Below, one piece after another: positions 46,645-59,619 of a stretch of 64,000 nucleotides of DNA; position 1 is the first letter of the stretch; every line of letters begins with the position of its first letter. Source of the stretch: Xylogone sp. PMI_703 (taxonomy: Eukaryota > Ascomycota > Leotiomycetes); the NCBI GenBank assembly GCA_021399445.1, contig JAJTUQ010000002.1, positions 6,386,001 to 6,450,000 on the forward strand, given 5' to 3'. The notes below the pieces were generated by a model. That model was not told the origin of the DNA. It worked only from the letters and a program-made list of their open reading frames with translations, and searched no databases. A program made the position numbers and the translations under genes.

Positions 46645-47016
46645 TGTGCACATTGTGCAGCAGTATCACGTGACTATCGAAGGCAAAGCAGTAGAATAGC
46701 AATACAAAGGCTAATATCGAGTGGCATTGAGTCGACTAGAGACCCTTTAAATCCTGTAGGAGGTAAGAATCTGTTAAAACCTACAGGACTTAAGCTCCGC
46801 CGCTGTGCGCCCTGAGCGTCGAGGGCTCCGGAGAACGAGATGGAGGAAGATGGCGGTCTAGGAGGAAGACCAAGGAGAGAACCGAGAGTAACATCAAAAG
46901 TTAGGGAAAACAGGGAGAACGAAGAGCTAGAAGACGGGGAATTCTTTCAGAATGCCTTGAATGGAACAGTAAAGTAAGGACGAGGCCGACTATCCAAAAC
47001 GATCGTGGTAGCAAGC

Positions 47017-48225
47017 ATGGCAACACCGGCCTTAGCTACCACGATAGAAGGCGTCACAACACCAACAGCGACAAAGGAGGAACCAAGAGCCAGGAAAGAT
47101 AAGGAGGCCCAGACGATGGAAGCAATAAGGGAAACAATGAAGGAGATATACAAGTTGAACAAAGTTCTGAAAGCGGAAATTGGAGAGCTGAAAGGACAAC
47201 TGGAGGAAGCTAAAACACAAATGAACAGTATTAACGGACAGTTAGTGGAAACGAGAGGACAACTGACAGAGACCAATAACTAACTTACAGAGATGAAGAC
47301 ATAACTGGCAGAAACCAACAATCAAATTACAAAGACGAAAACACAGCTAGCAGAGACCAACAACCAACTTACAGAAACGAAGATATAACTAGTAGAGATG
47401 AATACATAATTATTAGAGATATCCTCTAACTTAAGCACTAATGCACGGAGAGGAACGACCTTAGTCACCGGCCTTTCAACATTATCATACTCAGAAGTAC
47501 TGTTACAGTCCGTAAACCCCTCGTCATCAGTAAGTTAGTCAAACAACAGAGGCTCAAGAACGGCCAGGACAGAACTAGTATAATGTATAATCGACATTAT
47601 ATATATCAGTGAGGAAAAATAACTAAAGATATAACTAAGATTCATAAGAAAGATCATCGAAGAAAGAGTATAGAAAGTGATAGACTAAAACAACTAAAGA
47701 TGTACAATAATAATTCGAGATACTAGAAATGAGAAAAGGGTCAAGATTATTTACAGAAACGAAGTTGAACTCGGAATAGTGAAAAAAATGGTAGAAAGAT
47801 TAGGAATCAAAAGATTACAAGTGTTCTGAGATTAATTTTACTCAGTAAAGATGAACAATATAAATTGAGTAACAGTAATTAATAACGAGGACAATTCTTT
47901 GTTTAATATAATAGAAGAGTTAAGAAAAGAGAATAAAATCAATATTATAAAGATTGTATAATTAAGTAAAAAAAAAATAAAAAAAATGTATGAATTAATG
48001 ATAATATATATAATAAAGTAAGAAAAGACTAATAGATTATTACATAGGAATTATTTTTATATAATAAGAGAATTAACTTATATTTATCCCTTCGAGCGAA
48101 AGGACAAGGTAAAGTAATGTTACAACTATTAAGAGTTAGGGTACAAAGCCTTTAACTATAAGAAACTGTAAAAGTATAGAAAATGTACTAATACAGATTA
48201 CTGGTATAGTAATTGTCAATCTTAA
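47017..48225 (+). pseudogene. LINE ORF1 (Gag-like, coiled coil and zinc knuckles)
   Basis: The frame is open for about 89 codons from the ATG at 47017 (ATPALATTIEG...), then broken by many in-frame stops but still readable in the same phase to 48225. Residues from about 60 on form a run of heptads starting Gln-Leu (QLEEAKT, QLVETRG, QLTETNN ...). Near 48,120-48,220 are remnants of CCHC knuckles: CYNY and YSNCQ, with Cys changed to Tyr as G-to-A would give. The exact end is uncertain because stops are themselves mutated codons. Confidence 0.7.
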
Positions 48226-48289
48226 ATATTCAAGTGTATATTATATTTAGGCCTATATGAATCGTATAGCCTAACCTGTCGTATTTTTC

Positions 48290-51200
48290 ACTTTTTATGA
48301 TATGAATAAAGTACTTAAAATATTATAACTGAATATGCAGAAACAGAGAGTAATTTAGCATAGTTTAATGAATGATAAAAGTCTACAAGACTTTGGGATT
48401 ATAATAATGTTAAAGTTACATATATAGGAAACAAAAGGAAAACTTATTACTATACTGAATAGCTACAGAAATTGGACTAAACTAATATTCATAGAATGAA
48501 GTAAAAGGAGGTGAAAGATCTGTAGTATGTTATAAGTTAAAAGTGACATAGACATAAAACAAATTCTAGTGAAATCACTGGATATTACAGTAATAATCAT
48601 TTAGTTACAAATATGTAAAATCCTGATTATAGTAGTATATATAAAGTTAGCAAACAGAGTAACATTAGACAAAAAGATAAGAAAGATACAGAAGATTATC
48701 CAGACAACACAAAGGAGAGTCAGGGAAGTGATAAAAACAGTAATGATAAAGGATTTTAATAAATATGACTAATTGTAAAGAAACGATAATATCATACTAA
48801 AAAAGCAAGAAGAAGTTAATCTTATTATTGATTTGATGAATGAGTATAGACTACAGAGTTTATTACTAAGAAAAATTAAAACATAGCAACGAGGAGACTA
48901 AGAATCTATAATTGACTTAGTATTAACGTCTAGCGAGATAATAAGGAACATGATCAAGTGTGATATCCATGAGACAGAGTATAGCTTGGACTACTGAATT
49001 ATAAAGACAATAGTAAACCTGAAGATCCCAGAAACACTACAGACAGAAAGATTGTTAATGAAGGAAGTACCGTAGAACAAGATAAGAGAGAAAGTCAAGG
49101 ATAAGTTACAAAATAAACTATTACTAGGTAATGTTCAATAGCAGACCGACAAGCTTATGAAGGTAGTAATGAAAGTAATCTAGAACTTGACCTCAAAAGC
49201 CAGGCTGTCACTGTATACAAAGTAGTGATAAACAGTTGATTTAACATTACTGAAGAAGGTATATACTTACTGGAGGAATCAAGCCAGATCGTAAAAGAGA
49301 AGAGGGAAAGTACTTCTAGAGTTAGAAAAGCAAGTCAAAGATATTATAAAAGAGTATTACGAAGTAATTAATAAATAAAAGAAAGTATACTAGAATAGTT
49401 TCTTGACAGAGAGTAAGAATATATAATAAATCTTTAAGTTTTTAGACATAGACAATAATGTGATGTTCGACAGAATCTTTTAATTAAAGAGGAAAAATAG
49501 TACAACAACATAAGGTATAATGGAATAGTCAAAAGAGTTATTAGTTATATTCTTCCCTTTATTACCTGAGGAGATAAAGGAAGAGAGAAAGAAGGACCAA
49601 TAGATAGTAGTAAAAATACCTTAAGTAACAGTAAAAAAAATGGAGAAGAAAGTGCTTGATATGAATTCATGGAAGGCACTGGGGGAAGATGAAGTATAAA
49701 CTATGGTATGGAAGCAGATTTGGCCAGTAACTAAAAACATTATTATATATTTGTTCTAGACATCTTTACAAGAAGGAGAATTGCTTAAACAATGGAGAAA
49801 CATAAAGTTTATACTGTTGAAGAAGCTAGGAAAAGAAGACTATACAATAACTAAAGTGTAAAGACTTATCTCATTATTATTGACACTGGGAAAGATCTTA
49901 AAAACAGTGATAACAAAGAGATTATTGTATACGATAAAGCACTGAGGGTTATTACTTATAAATTACTTTAGGGCCAGAAAGCAATAGTCCACTGAACAAA
50001 CGTTAGTATTATTACAAGAATATATATAATGCTTGAAGAAGAAGAAAAATATTAAGTCTTATCAGCTTTGACGTGAAAAGAGTTTACAATAAAGTGTACA
50101 AAGAAAGGTTATTACAAAAGTTTATAATATATAGAGTATTATAATATATAGTTAACTAGATTAATGCTTTTTGCTTTAATAGAATAGTAAATATAATAAT
50201 CAATAGTATAATATCGGAAATGTAAAAGCTACTACAAGCCGGACTATCACAAAGGTTATTACTATCCCTAATCCTCTTCCTGTTCTTTAACGCTGATCTA
50301 GTATAACACAAACTGAGCTCTAAAGGAGGATTTATAGTATTTGTAGACGATTATTTGGTATAGGTAATAAGGAAGTCGACAGAAGTAAATAGACCTGATA
50401 TCGAAGAGATAATCAGTAAAGTTATACAATAGGAAAAGTGTAGTAAAACTACATTTAAATAAGATAAGACAATATTGATTTACTTCACGAAGAATAAATT
50501 AAAGATAAGTATTCAATTATATAATATCAAAAGAACGGAAGTCGAGCTAAAAGAAAGTACTAAACTGTTAAGAGTGATATTAGATACAGAATTATGATTT
50601 GGAGAATATATCTCAAGAGTAGTAACCAAAGGCCTGAAAGTAGTTATAACATTAAGGTGATTACAGGCTATATCAATACTAACAGCAAGAAAACTATTCA
50701 TAACAACAGTAATACTTATAATTGACTATACATCAGTGGTATGGATATACTGGTGTACTAGTAAAGAGGTAGCCATGCTAAACAGACTGCAGAAAGTAGA
50801 AGTACAAGTAATTATTGGCGTTTTTAAGACAATAGCTACAGCAGTAGTAAAAGCGGAAGTCAGCTTAAATTGTACAGAGGACTGGTATATAAGGAAAGTA
50901 ACAGTATTTTAGGTATAGATATGATTATTATCTTTAATATACTTATTGGCCAGAATACCCACCAGGGAATATGCCAGGTTCATATTTCTACTGTAAAAGA
51001 TAATAAAGATCTGTCAGAAGATATCAGTAAACAAGATGGAAACGATTTAATTATACATTTTTGCTCCATGGGAGAACTGTATAAAGGGTATCACAGACTT
51101 AGAAGAAGTAAAAACGGAGATTAAGCGTAAACACGAAGTACTGATAACAGTAAAAGTGTTAGTCAGGAAAGAATTGGTTGATATCAGGAGTATAATTAAC

Positions 51201-52070
51201 TATATTAACTAATATATTACTATTAGAGAGCTGGTAATCAAATCAGTCACTCTAAGTACAAGAGTAGAATAGAACCTGTATATAGCGGAATTAATAATGA
51301 TTACTAAAATAATTTAGAAGATTGACTTTAATTATATCACTAAGTGTGTAATAATATTTATTAGTAATTTGGCAGTGGTCCAGGTAATACAACAACCACG
51401 GCAACAATCAGGACAAAGTAATATTGACCAGATATACAAAGTGGTAACCAAGTTAGAAGGGATGAAAGTAAAAGTTAAGGTGGTATAAGTCCCGAAGGAG
51501 AAGGAATTCAATTTAACGGAAGAGGCCAGGAGACAAGCCTGGGAGGCTGCAATGAGAGGGAAGGTATCACAAGACGATACATATTAAGCTAAATTGATTA
51601 CAACAAACAGAGCTTTTAGAATAAGGAAGGCCAGAATTATACCTAAGGAAGTAGGAGAATACTCGAGAAGAGTAGACATGGCATTACCAGGAAAACATAC
51701 CCAAATACTGTACGACAAGCTCAATAAGAAGTAGGCAAGGATATTGGTACAGTTATGGACAGGGAAGAGCAGGTTAAATAGTTACTTCTTCAGAATCAAG
51801 GTAACGGACATAGAGATATGCGTATGCGGACAAGCGAAAGAAACAGTAGAACACTTTCTATTTAGGTGTATTCAGTGGGAATCACAGAGATGACCGATGA
51901 TGCAAAAGGCAGGGGAGAAAGCCGGGAATCTGGCATACTACCTGGGTAGGAAAGCAGAGAACGAGAAGAAATGGAGCCCTGATATAGCAATGGTGAATAC
52001 AACGATCGAATATGTGATAGCTATAAAGCGTTTGAACTATGAACCAACAACTGGATACAACAATATGTAA
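48290..52070 (+). pseudogene. LINE ORF2 (endonuclease, reverse transcriptase)
   Basis: Heavily stop-ridden. Recognisable in order: the endonuclease (KDFNKYD near 48,749, then ESIIDLVLTSSEI and HETEYSLDY near 48,900-49,000, equivalents of GDFN and SDH motifs); the RT beginning near 49,670 (WKALGEDEV, MVWKQIWPV); the RT active-site FVDD kept at 50340-50351; and a C-terminal CVCGQAKETVEHFLFRC Cys/His motif near 51,819-51,870. The phase changes once near 50,040-50,060 in an A-rich run, so there is at least one indel besides the stops. The stop at 52068-52070 is the likely natural end; the start is not determinable. Confidence 0.75.
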
Positions 52071-52413
52071 GTACAATCACAATTAACATCACAACCCCGA
52101 TAATACACCCTATAACTTGTACAGATAGGCCCTTGATTCAACCACCGAGAATAGGACGTTGTACGATTGGAGAAAGGTCTCTAAGCATACTTATCAACAC
52201 ATAAATATACGGGAAACCGACGAACTAGAATATATATAGATTGGTAACCAATAACGAGATATGAATACGTATAGTATGGGCTGGCGCGAGGGAGGAGTTA
52301 TTTGTATAGAATTAAATCAGATAGAAACATAGTACTAGTGCCCTTTTAGGCTTAGCTGGGCGGAATAGAACATCATCATCATCATCAAGGCTAATATCGT
52401 AATATCGTAATAT

Positions 52414-52604
52414 TGTCAGAGATATTGCTTACGTAATTGGCGTTGGCCAATCATAGCTGTAGAAGCTAACGGTCGGTAAAAGAGAAGAGTTTTACTAGTT
52501 TACCCCTATGTACTGTACATCATCAAGACTAGCAACGAATAGAGTCTCTGTATCATACAATTTATATATAGAGTAGCCTAACCACTGCGCTATAACCTCT
52601 GACA
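52414..52604 (+). repeat. Copia copy B, 5' LTR
   Basis: 191 bp. Private changes relative to the other three LTRs include CTAGT for CCGGT and ATATAG for GTGGAG, all C-to-T or G-to-A. Confidence 0.95.
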
Positions 52605-52628
52605 GGTTATGAGCCCGGATAACTCGCA

Positions 52629-55600
52629 ATGAAGACTGCATCTTCAAGCTCCGATTCAACTACGGCCAGAGATCAAGGTCTTCTTAATAACTATTATCAT
52701 AGTAAATACAGAGATGTCGCAATTCTTAATGGCCAGAACTACACAAAGTTCAAGTACACCTGCGAAATGGCTCTTACAGTCGCAGATACCATAGATATGG
52801 TCTTAGGAACTGATCAAAGGTCTAACAGAATTGCCGAAAACCATAAATAAGATTCGAGGGCCAACAAAGTTATTCAGATAATAACTAACTCTGTTATCCC
52901 CGGAATATAGAACGATATCGTTACTAGACTCAAGGAGAAGAAGCTAAAGGAAGTCTGGGACATGTTAGCCAAATACAATTACTCCACGAATATAACTTAC
53001 TAGCTGTCAATCAAGAATTAATTCATGAAAGAAAAGTAGAATATATAGACAGAAATTATTTAGCAGTTCATTAAATGACTTAAGACATATAAAAGTTGAT
53101 TAGTTAAAAGTATTACGGACACAGAAATACAGTCATAGCTTCTTGACTCTCTTCTTGCTAACTCTTTCTAAGAAATTACCCGTCAGTACATTTACCTCCA
53201 GAACTTTAAGCTAGAAAAGCTTATTACTTTCCTTGACATTAATCACGAATACTATAAGTCTATCTATATCTCTGCGGACATTACACAAGCTTCCGTGAAC
53301 ATTGTACGGTCCAGAGAATCAAGACAACGGAGGGGTAGAGATGGAAAACGAGGCAGTAGGTCTAAGAGTAGTAGCAAAGGCCTAAAAGGCAAGAAAAGCT
53401 TTGATTCAAGGTCTGGGGACCAGGAAAAGCTTGAATCTGATCAATGTCGGTTCTGTCTTAAGAAAGGCTATTATATGAAAGACTGTAAACAGTTCAAGAG
53501 AGCTTAGGCAAAGGCAAGAAACATCTCTGAAAGAGGAACCAAGGAAGAGTATATAAATATTATTATATATATACTTTCTGTAAATAACAACGATGATTAT
53601 TACTTTTGTAGTCTGTATAATCACACAAGTGATCAGCATGCCTTAATTATACTCGTTAACTAACCTGTAAACTGGATTATTGACTCAGGCGCCTCAAGGC
53701 ATTTCAGTAATTATGTTAAAGATTTTAACATACTGATAAAGTGTTAAAATGTTCCCAGAACTATAAGAGTGGCCAATGGAGCAATAATTAAAGCCTTAGG
53801 ACAAGAACAAGTCATAATCAATACTACTAAAGATAATGTTTTAATTAATAATGTCTGATATACTTTAGAGCTATATTTTAGGTTAATCTTCATTAATGTA
53901 CTTAATAAAGTCAAGTTTACAGTTACATTTGAGAACTTCAAGGCAAGAGTTACCTTTGGCGGAAAAGTATAGTTCGAAAAGACTTATAAAGATAGCTTAT
54001 ATTTAGTTGATCAACTAATAAAATTTGTCTTTATAACGTCAGTTAAAAGCCTAGAGTCTGTCTTTACGGATTTTAATATTTTACATAAATTATAGTATGA
54101 CTATTTAAGATATACCAACTATTGGAATATGGATGTTATACTGGAGTATATTATAAGTATAAACTTCTGTAAACCAAAGCTTAATGAATAACTACCGGGA
54201 AAGATAGCCTGTGAAGTCTGTTTAGCCGGAAGAATGAAGGAATCTTTTCACAAGAGTACTGACACCTGAACTACCCTAAAAGGATGATGTCTATATTATG
54301 ATATCTCAGGAATCAAGTCATAAAGTATTAAAGGATATAAATATTTTTTCTTAGTTACAGATAACGTTATTTGATATACCTGGATAAAGTTCTTATGAAC
54401 CAAAGAATTAACTAAAGTCTATTATACCTTCAGAGAACTACTTTTACGGATTGAACGAAAATGTAATATTAAAGTAGTATATATATAAGCTAATAATGGA
54501 AAAAGTAAGTTTGGAGAGGTATTTAAACAGTTTTTATTGAGTCTGGGAATTTAACTTGAACTGTCATCTTTTTACAAACATTCTTTGAATAGAGTTATTA
54601 AATGTATAATATAAACTGTTAATAAGTTTACTAAATCTATACTATACCAAGTTAAATTACTCCATGGATTCTGGTGTTATGTTACAGAGTATATTATATG
54701 GCTCAGAAATCGAATTTTAATTACTGTATTATCTTATGGACTATAATCAAAGGTAATAACTTCTTTTGAAGTGTATTATGATCATAAACCAGATTTTTCA
54801 TAATTATAAGTATTTAGATGTACTACTTACAGCTTTAGACTGAAAGAATTGTGCTTAAACACATAAACATCTAGAATTCGAGGTGAATTCATATATATAG
54901 GCCAAAGTGTTACTTCGATAACTAGACTAGTAAATCCGTAAATACATCAAGAATATATTTTTACAGATATTAATATTCATGAGTATATATTCTTTAAAGT
55001 TACAGATATTGTTAACAAACCAGTGAAACATAAAGATATAATCATCAGAAGTTTTCCCACAGAGAAGCTTGTAAATCCTTTATCTATAATTTTCCCGGAA
55101 GGTGAAGATAAACTTGTTGTTAAACAGGAGGGATACTTTACAACTGTTGCTGAATAGTCAGAAGTATTATGTACTCCGATAGAAAGTTCCCTAAAGAAGT
55201 CAAGCGATAGTACAGCTGGAATTGGTATTAAACAGACTATAAAGCCTGAGGTTGGGGCAGGAGAGCCAATTAGTATACGTCAGGTTGTAGAACCTCGGGT
55301 CGTTGGACCAGGTGCTCCGGTAAAGTCAGAGACTCCTGTAGTAGGCAAGAGGTGTTACAGATATAAAAATACCCTTAATCCAGAGATATTCCAGTCTACT
55401 AGGTCAAGGAGGTACCTCAAGAGGAAAGTCTTTTCAGATAATATAATTATGATGATTACTGAACTCCAAAAGAGTTATATTATGTTATTTGAGGTTTTTA
55501 TAGTCTAAGAAGTGCTCAAAAAGGATCTTGACAGATAGAAAGAAGTTATTTTCTCGGAACTATAGTTATTAAAGTATATATATACATTTTCTATCGTTAA

Positions 55601-57119
55601 AAGACTTTAGAACCGGAAGATCATAAGTTATAAATAGGTATATAAAGATAAGTTCAATAATAAAAGAGAGTTATTATGTCATAAAGTATGTCTAATGATT
55701 AAAGGATTTGAATAAGTTTATAGAGTAAACTATATAAAAATTTTTGTATCAATAGTAAAGTATATATCCGTAAGAACTGCTTTAGTTATAGTAATGGCCA
55801 AAGACCTAGAAATATATTAAGTAAATATTGATATAGTTTTTCTGAACTTTTACTTACCGGAGGAGATATATATAAAGATTCCAGAGTACTTTAAATGGCT
55901 AGATTCATCTGTAGATTTGTCAAAATATTGTTTATAACTTCACAAATCATTTTACAGACTGAAATAAGCTCCGAGAGCATGGTTCAAGGATGTGAATACA
56001 TATTTTGAGAATATTAGCTTTAAACCATCAGTTATAGACTTTAATTTTTATATAAAAGATGGAGTATATATTTTATTATTTGTTAATGATATGTTGATTA
56101 TAAGAGATCTTGACAAAGTAATATATACTAAATCTTAGATATTTAAGTAGTAAAAGTATAAAAACTTAAAGGAAGTAAAGTTATTCGTCGGATTTCAGAT
56201 CAAATGTAATTATAAAGTTAAGTCTTTATACCTTTACTAAACGTTGTATATTATTAATCTTTTAGAGTAATTTAAGATGTTGAATTATAACCTAATTAAG
56301 TTATTTATACTTCTAGGAGTAATCTTGTCTTAAATTAACGAATTAGACTTAGAGGTTATAACCAAAGACAACCGTTATTAATTATTAAAGCTCCTTGAAG
56401 TAACATTATATTAATAACTTATAGACTTACTTATTTACTTGTCGAACTGTACATATCTAGATATTAACTATATAATTAACTAATTAGCAAAATATATGTC
56501 AAATCCACAAGTCTTATACTTTCAATATATCAAACAAGTATTATATTATTTAAAAAGAATAATTAGTTATAGAATAACTTATACTAAGAGTCCACAAAAG
56601 AGTTTAAGATATCTAAATATACTTTCATAGACCGAAAATCTTTATACTTTGTATAATGATGTTATATGAGGAACTGAAGATGACAGAAAGTTTTTTAACA
56701 GATAGACTATAACTTAAGCTAAAGAAACTATATTATAAGTAGTTCAGTGTCAGAAATCGATTGTGTTAAACTTTATAAAAACTGAATTCATATCAACAAG
56801 TGAAGTCTCGAAGAAAATAATATGACTAGAGAAATTGAATAAAGACTTGAAGGAAGACTTTCCTTATCCGCCAACGCTTTATATCGATAATATAAAAGCT
56901 ATAAAACTTATCTACGACAATAAGTATCACAAAAAAGTCAAGTATATTAATATATAGTTCAATTACATTCAATCTGACATGATAAAAGCCAGCAAGCTTT
57001 CAGTAAAGCACATTCTGAGTGTTGACTAACTAGCAGACATACTCACGAAATAATTACCCATAAAACAATTTTACAAATATTTTCGTACATTCAGAATTAG
57101 GGAATTCCAGCAAACCTAA
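52629..57119 (+). pseudogene. Copia copy B Gag-Pol, heavily mutated
   Basis: The homologue of copy A's frame, also exactly 4,491 bp and collinear, so no net insertion or deletion has occurred. Gag is recognisable (KTASSSSDSTT, ILNGQNYTKFK), as are the zinc knuckle (CRFCLKKGYYMKDC), the protease WIIDSG, the integrase CLAGRMKESFHKS, RT (FVND at 56079-56090) and the EFQQT end. Nearly every Trp and many Gln codons are stops. Example of independent decay: one ancestral TGG is TGA in copy A but TAG in copy B. It has no coding capacity. Confidence 0.88.
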
Positions 57120-57368
57120 GAGGCTAGGAATACTAAAAATGCCAGAAGCACTCTTGTACTACAACATAGTACAATAATCGAACTTCTCTACTGGGGGAGA
57201 GGTAGAACCTGTAAACCTGTGGAACGATCAAACTCCAAGAGAGATATAGACGTTATAAGCCGTAAACTCGTTGTAAGAGTTAACAAGGCCTGAAACTAAC
57301 CACAAATACACCTATATAACTATATTACGTCATAAGGGGAAGGACAGTAATTACGACGCATGGGGGAG

Positions 57369-57559
57369 TGTCAGAGATATTACTTACGTAATTGGCGTTG
57401 GCCAATCATAGCTGTAGAAGCTAACGGTCGGTAAAAGAGAAGAGTTTTACCGGTTTACCCCTATATACTGTACATCATCAAGACTAGCAACGAATAAAGT
57501 CTCTGTACCATACAATTTATATGTGGAGTAGCCCAACCACTGCGCCATAACCTCTGACA
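57369..57559 (+). repeat. Copia copy B, 3' LTR
   Basis: 191 bp. Private changes include TTACTTACG for TTGCTTACG and CTATATAC for CTATGTAC. It ends CTCTGACA directly before the AATAT duplication. Confidence 0.95.
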
Positions 57560-57564
57560 AATAT

Positions 57565-58171
57565 CGTACGTAATCGTATGGGAACTAGGCTCTAGCAGAC
57601 CTTCAATAGCTTTGTAGAAAAGAATTTATTCTAACCCTAACCAGGATCTGTTGGACGATTTAGCAATTACTCAGATTCCGGTGTTAGCAGGCTATCTTCG
57701 ATTTATCTTTACTTACCTTGATTTACTAAAAACTACTGGTAAAGCAGCTCTATTCATTTCTCCAGACAAAAAACAGGGTTTGTTCATGTCAGGGTTAGCA
57801 TGCGATAATCATCTGTGATAACAGCATACATAGCGAAGCAATTTGTAGATTGTGGAAAGCACACCATCTAATGCATTAGAGTTAGTGGATAAAATGGGGG
57901 GGCATGCTTACCCTCGAAAGAGCTAAATTTCTAGCTCTGTAGGATTTATACTCAGCTTTGCAAGTATAAAAGGTAGGAATAGTTGTGACTATTAACCCAA
58001 GATTCAAGGTGTTAGGAACGAACAAACTGCCAGAGCGGCTTGTAGTACAAAGTGAGAGAAGGGTAGATATAGCCGCTGAACTGTATTCAATATTAACTAG
58101 AGATTCAATGTTATACAAGTTGATCGTTGAACCTCTTAATCTAAGTAGAAACCACTCTTTATATAAATTTA
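57565..58171. other. Spacer between copia copy B and Harbinger element
   Basis: About 600 bp with no recognisable gene. Frames of 73-78 codons (57,882-58,206) overlap on opposite strands and look accidental. A CTAACCCTAACC string at about 57,634 resembles two telomere units. Confidence 0.4.
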
Positions 58172-58496
58172 GGCCCTGTTCGGCAACCGCTTTGAAACCT
58201 CCATAGACTCCACCGATATATGCTTAGTAATTAGTGCCAGTGATCCCTTATAGCTCTGTTCCATAGCTATCACCTTCCTTTTTAGAAATAGCGTTATATA
58301 CACTCCAGAGCTCCTCCAGAGCTCTTTATTAATAAAAACTGAATAATCAAGCTCACGTGAATTGTTATACTTAATATAGTTAGAGTATTCGAAATATTCA
58401 CAGAATTACATAGAGCAGGAGTGTTACCACCTTGATTATGACTACTTTTAAGGCTATTATCACAACTACCTTTTGCACAATTGAATTCACTTGATT

Positions 58497-59507
58497 ATGG
58501 CCGATTCTACATATCGATATCACTCTCCAGAGTGAGAAGATGACACCCCTGAGTCATAGATCACTGATATATCTCAAACAATCGAAGTTCAACTGGCATC
58601 TCTGACCTCTTAGTATTCGCTTCAATCTCAAGTAGCCTCTTAAGCACAGCTTCCTTTTAGTCAATTACCGAATAATACACAATCTTCTCAGCGATCGAGG
58701 CCTTATAATGCGATATGGAACCCTGAGATGGAGTATATATTATTATCTGAAATGCGAGATCAAGTGAGGTAAAGCAAATATGCAGATAATGATTTTAAGA
58801 CTGAGGCTTGGTCGGCAGTTATAGAGAAAGTTAATTACTCGAATGACTTTATATCTATAACTGTGAAATAAGCTAAAAGTAAGATAGATTGGTACAAATT
58901 GATGTATAAAGAGTGACAATTACTGGGGAAAGCTTCAAGGTTTGGATATGACGAACAGAGAGATATATACATTGTTATTCCTTCTGTTTAGAGCTAATAT
59001 CTGTCAAGCCATAAACAAGCCACTTGGCTCAGAACTAACTCTTTACTTTATCGTGATATATTGAGAAAGTTGTTTGATAATGTTATTACGACCAGTAATT
59101 ATGTATATTCTATGTTGAATATCGAGTCTTCATAATACGCTTTTGCTTCAAGTTCTCCAGCAAGTACTCCCACTTCAATTAATCAATACTGGAAGAACAA
59201 TTCTGAATCTGAACATTTACGTAAACGTTCGAAAAATAAAGCTAAAATTGCAGATAATCTTATAAAGCTGGCAAATGCGTTTGAGAAATTTTAAGAATAT
59301 ATTGAACATAGTACTAAAACCGGGTCCATTTTACAGGCAATATAATTACTTTATACAAAGTATGAATCATACCTTTCTGAAAGTGATTTCGATATTGTTA
59401 TTGATAAATTATCAGTAAAGGAAACAGCTATTGTATTTATATCTTTCCTTTTAGAGAAGGCTAGAGATAAATAGCTAATACGTACCTGTTCGGTTCAACT
59501 AATCTAA
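58497..59507 (+). pseudogene. Harbinger Myb/SANT-like DNA-binding protein
   Basis: A single phase of 336 codons plus stop runs from the ATG at 58497 to TAA at 59505-59507, broken by in-frame stops only. Early residues are Ser/Gln-rich. Around 58,790-58,900 is a Myb/SANT-like (trihelix type) domain: TEAWSAVIEKVNY...SKIDWYKLMYKE. The C-terminal part (FEKF...YESYLSESDFDIVIDKLS) is as in the partner proteins that carry Harbinger transposase to the nucleus. In this superfamily the protein binds the element ends and aids transposase entry. Function is lost here. Confidence 0.8.
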
Positions 59508-59619
59508 TAAAATATTTACAGTAAGCATACCTCGATATTCTTGATATTAGTTCTACATAACTTGTACTAATTCATCTCTTCTGATATCCATATTCAGTAA
59601 TCTTATATCTAAAGAGTTC

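Larger units (their letters stand above)
46720..52386 (+). mobile_element. Tad-like LINE (non-LTR retrotransposon), decayed
   Basis: 5,667 bp bounded by a 13-bp target duplication AAGGCTAATATCG (46707-46719 and 52387-52399). The 3' end is a CAT-trinucleotide tail (52371-52386). The 5' end is relatively GC-rich and less decayed, while the remainder is extremely AT-rich. ORF1 carries a coiled coil and zinc knuckles; ORF2 an apurinic-type endonuclease, reverse transcriptase and a terminal Cys/His motif, the layout of the Tad1 clade of fungi. It is full length, not 5' truncated as many LINE copies are. Confidence 0.88.
52414..57559 (+). mobile_element. Ty1/copia LTR retrotransposon, copy B
   Basis: 5,146 bp, exactly as long as copy A, in the opposite orientation. 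LTRs are 52414-52604 and 57369-57559. Target duplication AATAT occurs at 52409-52413 and 57560-57564. The primer site GGTTATGAGCCCGG follows the 5' LTR, and the ATGGGGGAG purine tract (57360-57368) precedes the 3' LTR. The LTRs differ from each other at ten positions by my count, all transitions. The interior is far more AT-rich than copy A. It is either an older insertion or one that passed more rounds of RIP. Confidence 0.95.

Noticed and set aside
57630..57650. CTAACCCTAACC resembling telomeric repeats
   Set aside because: Only about two units, inside AT-rich intergenic DNA with genes on both sides; too short for an interstitial telomere.
57882..58206. Opposed 73-78 codon frames before the Harbinger element
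   Set aside because: They overlap on opposite strands, have no family, and sit in repeat-flanking DNA.
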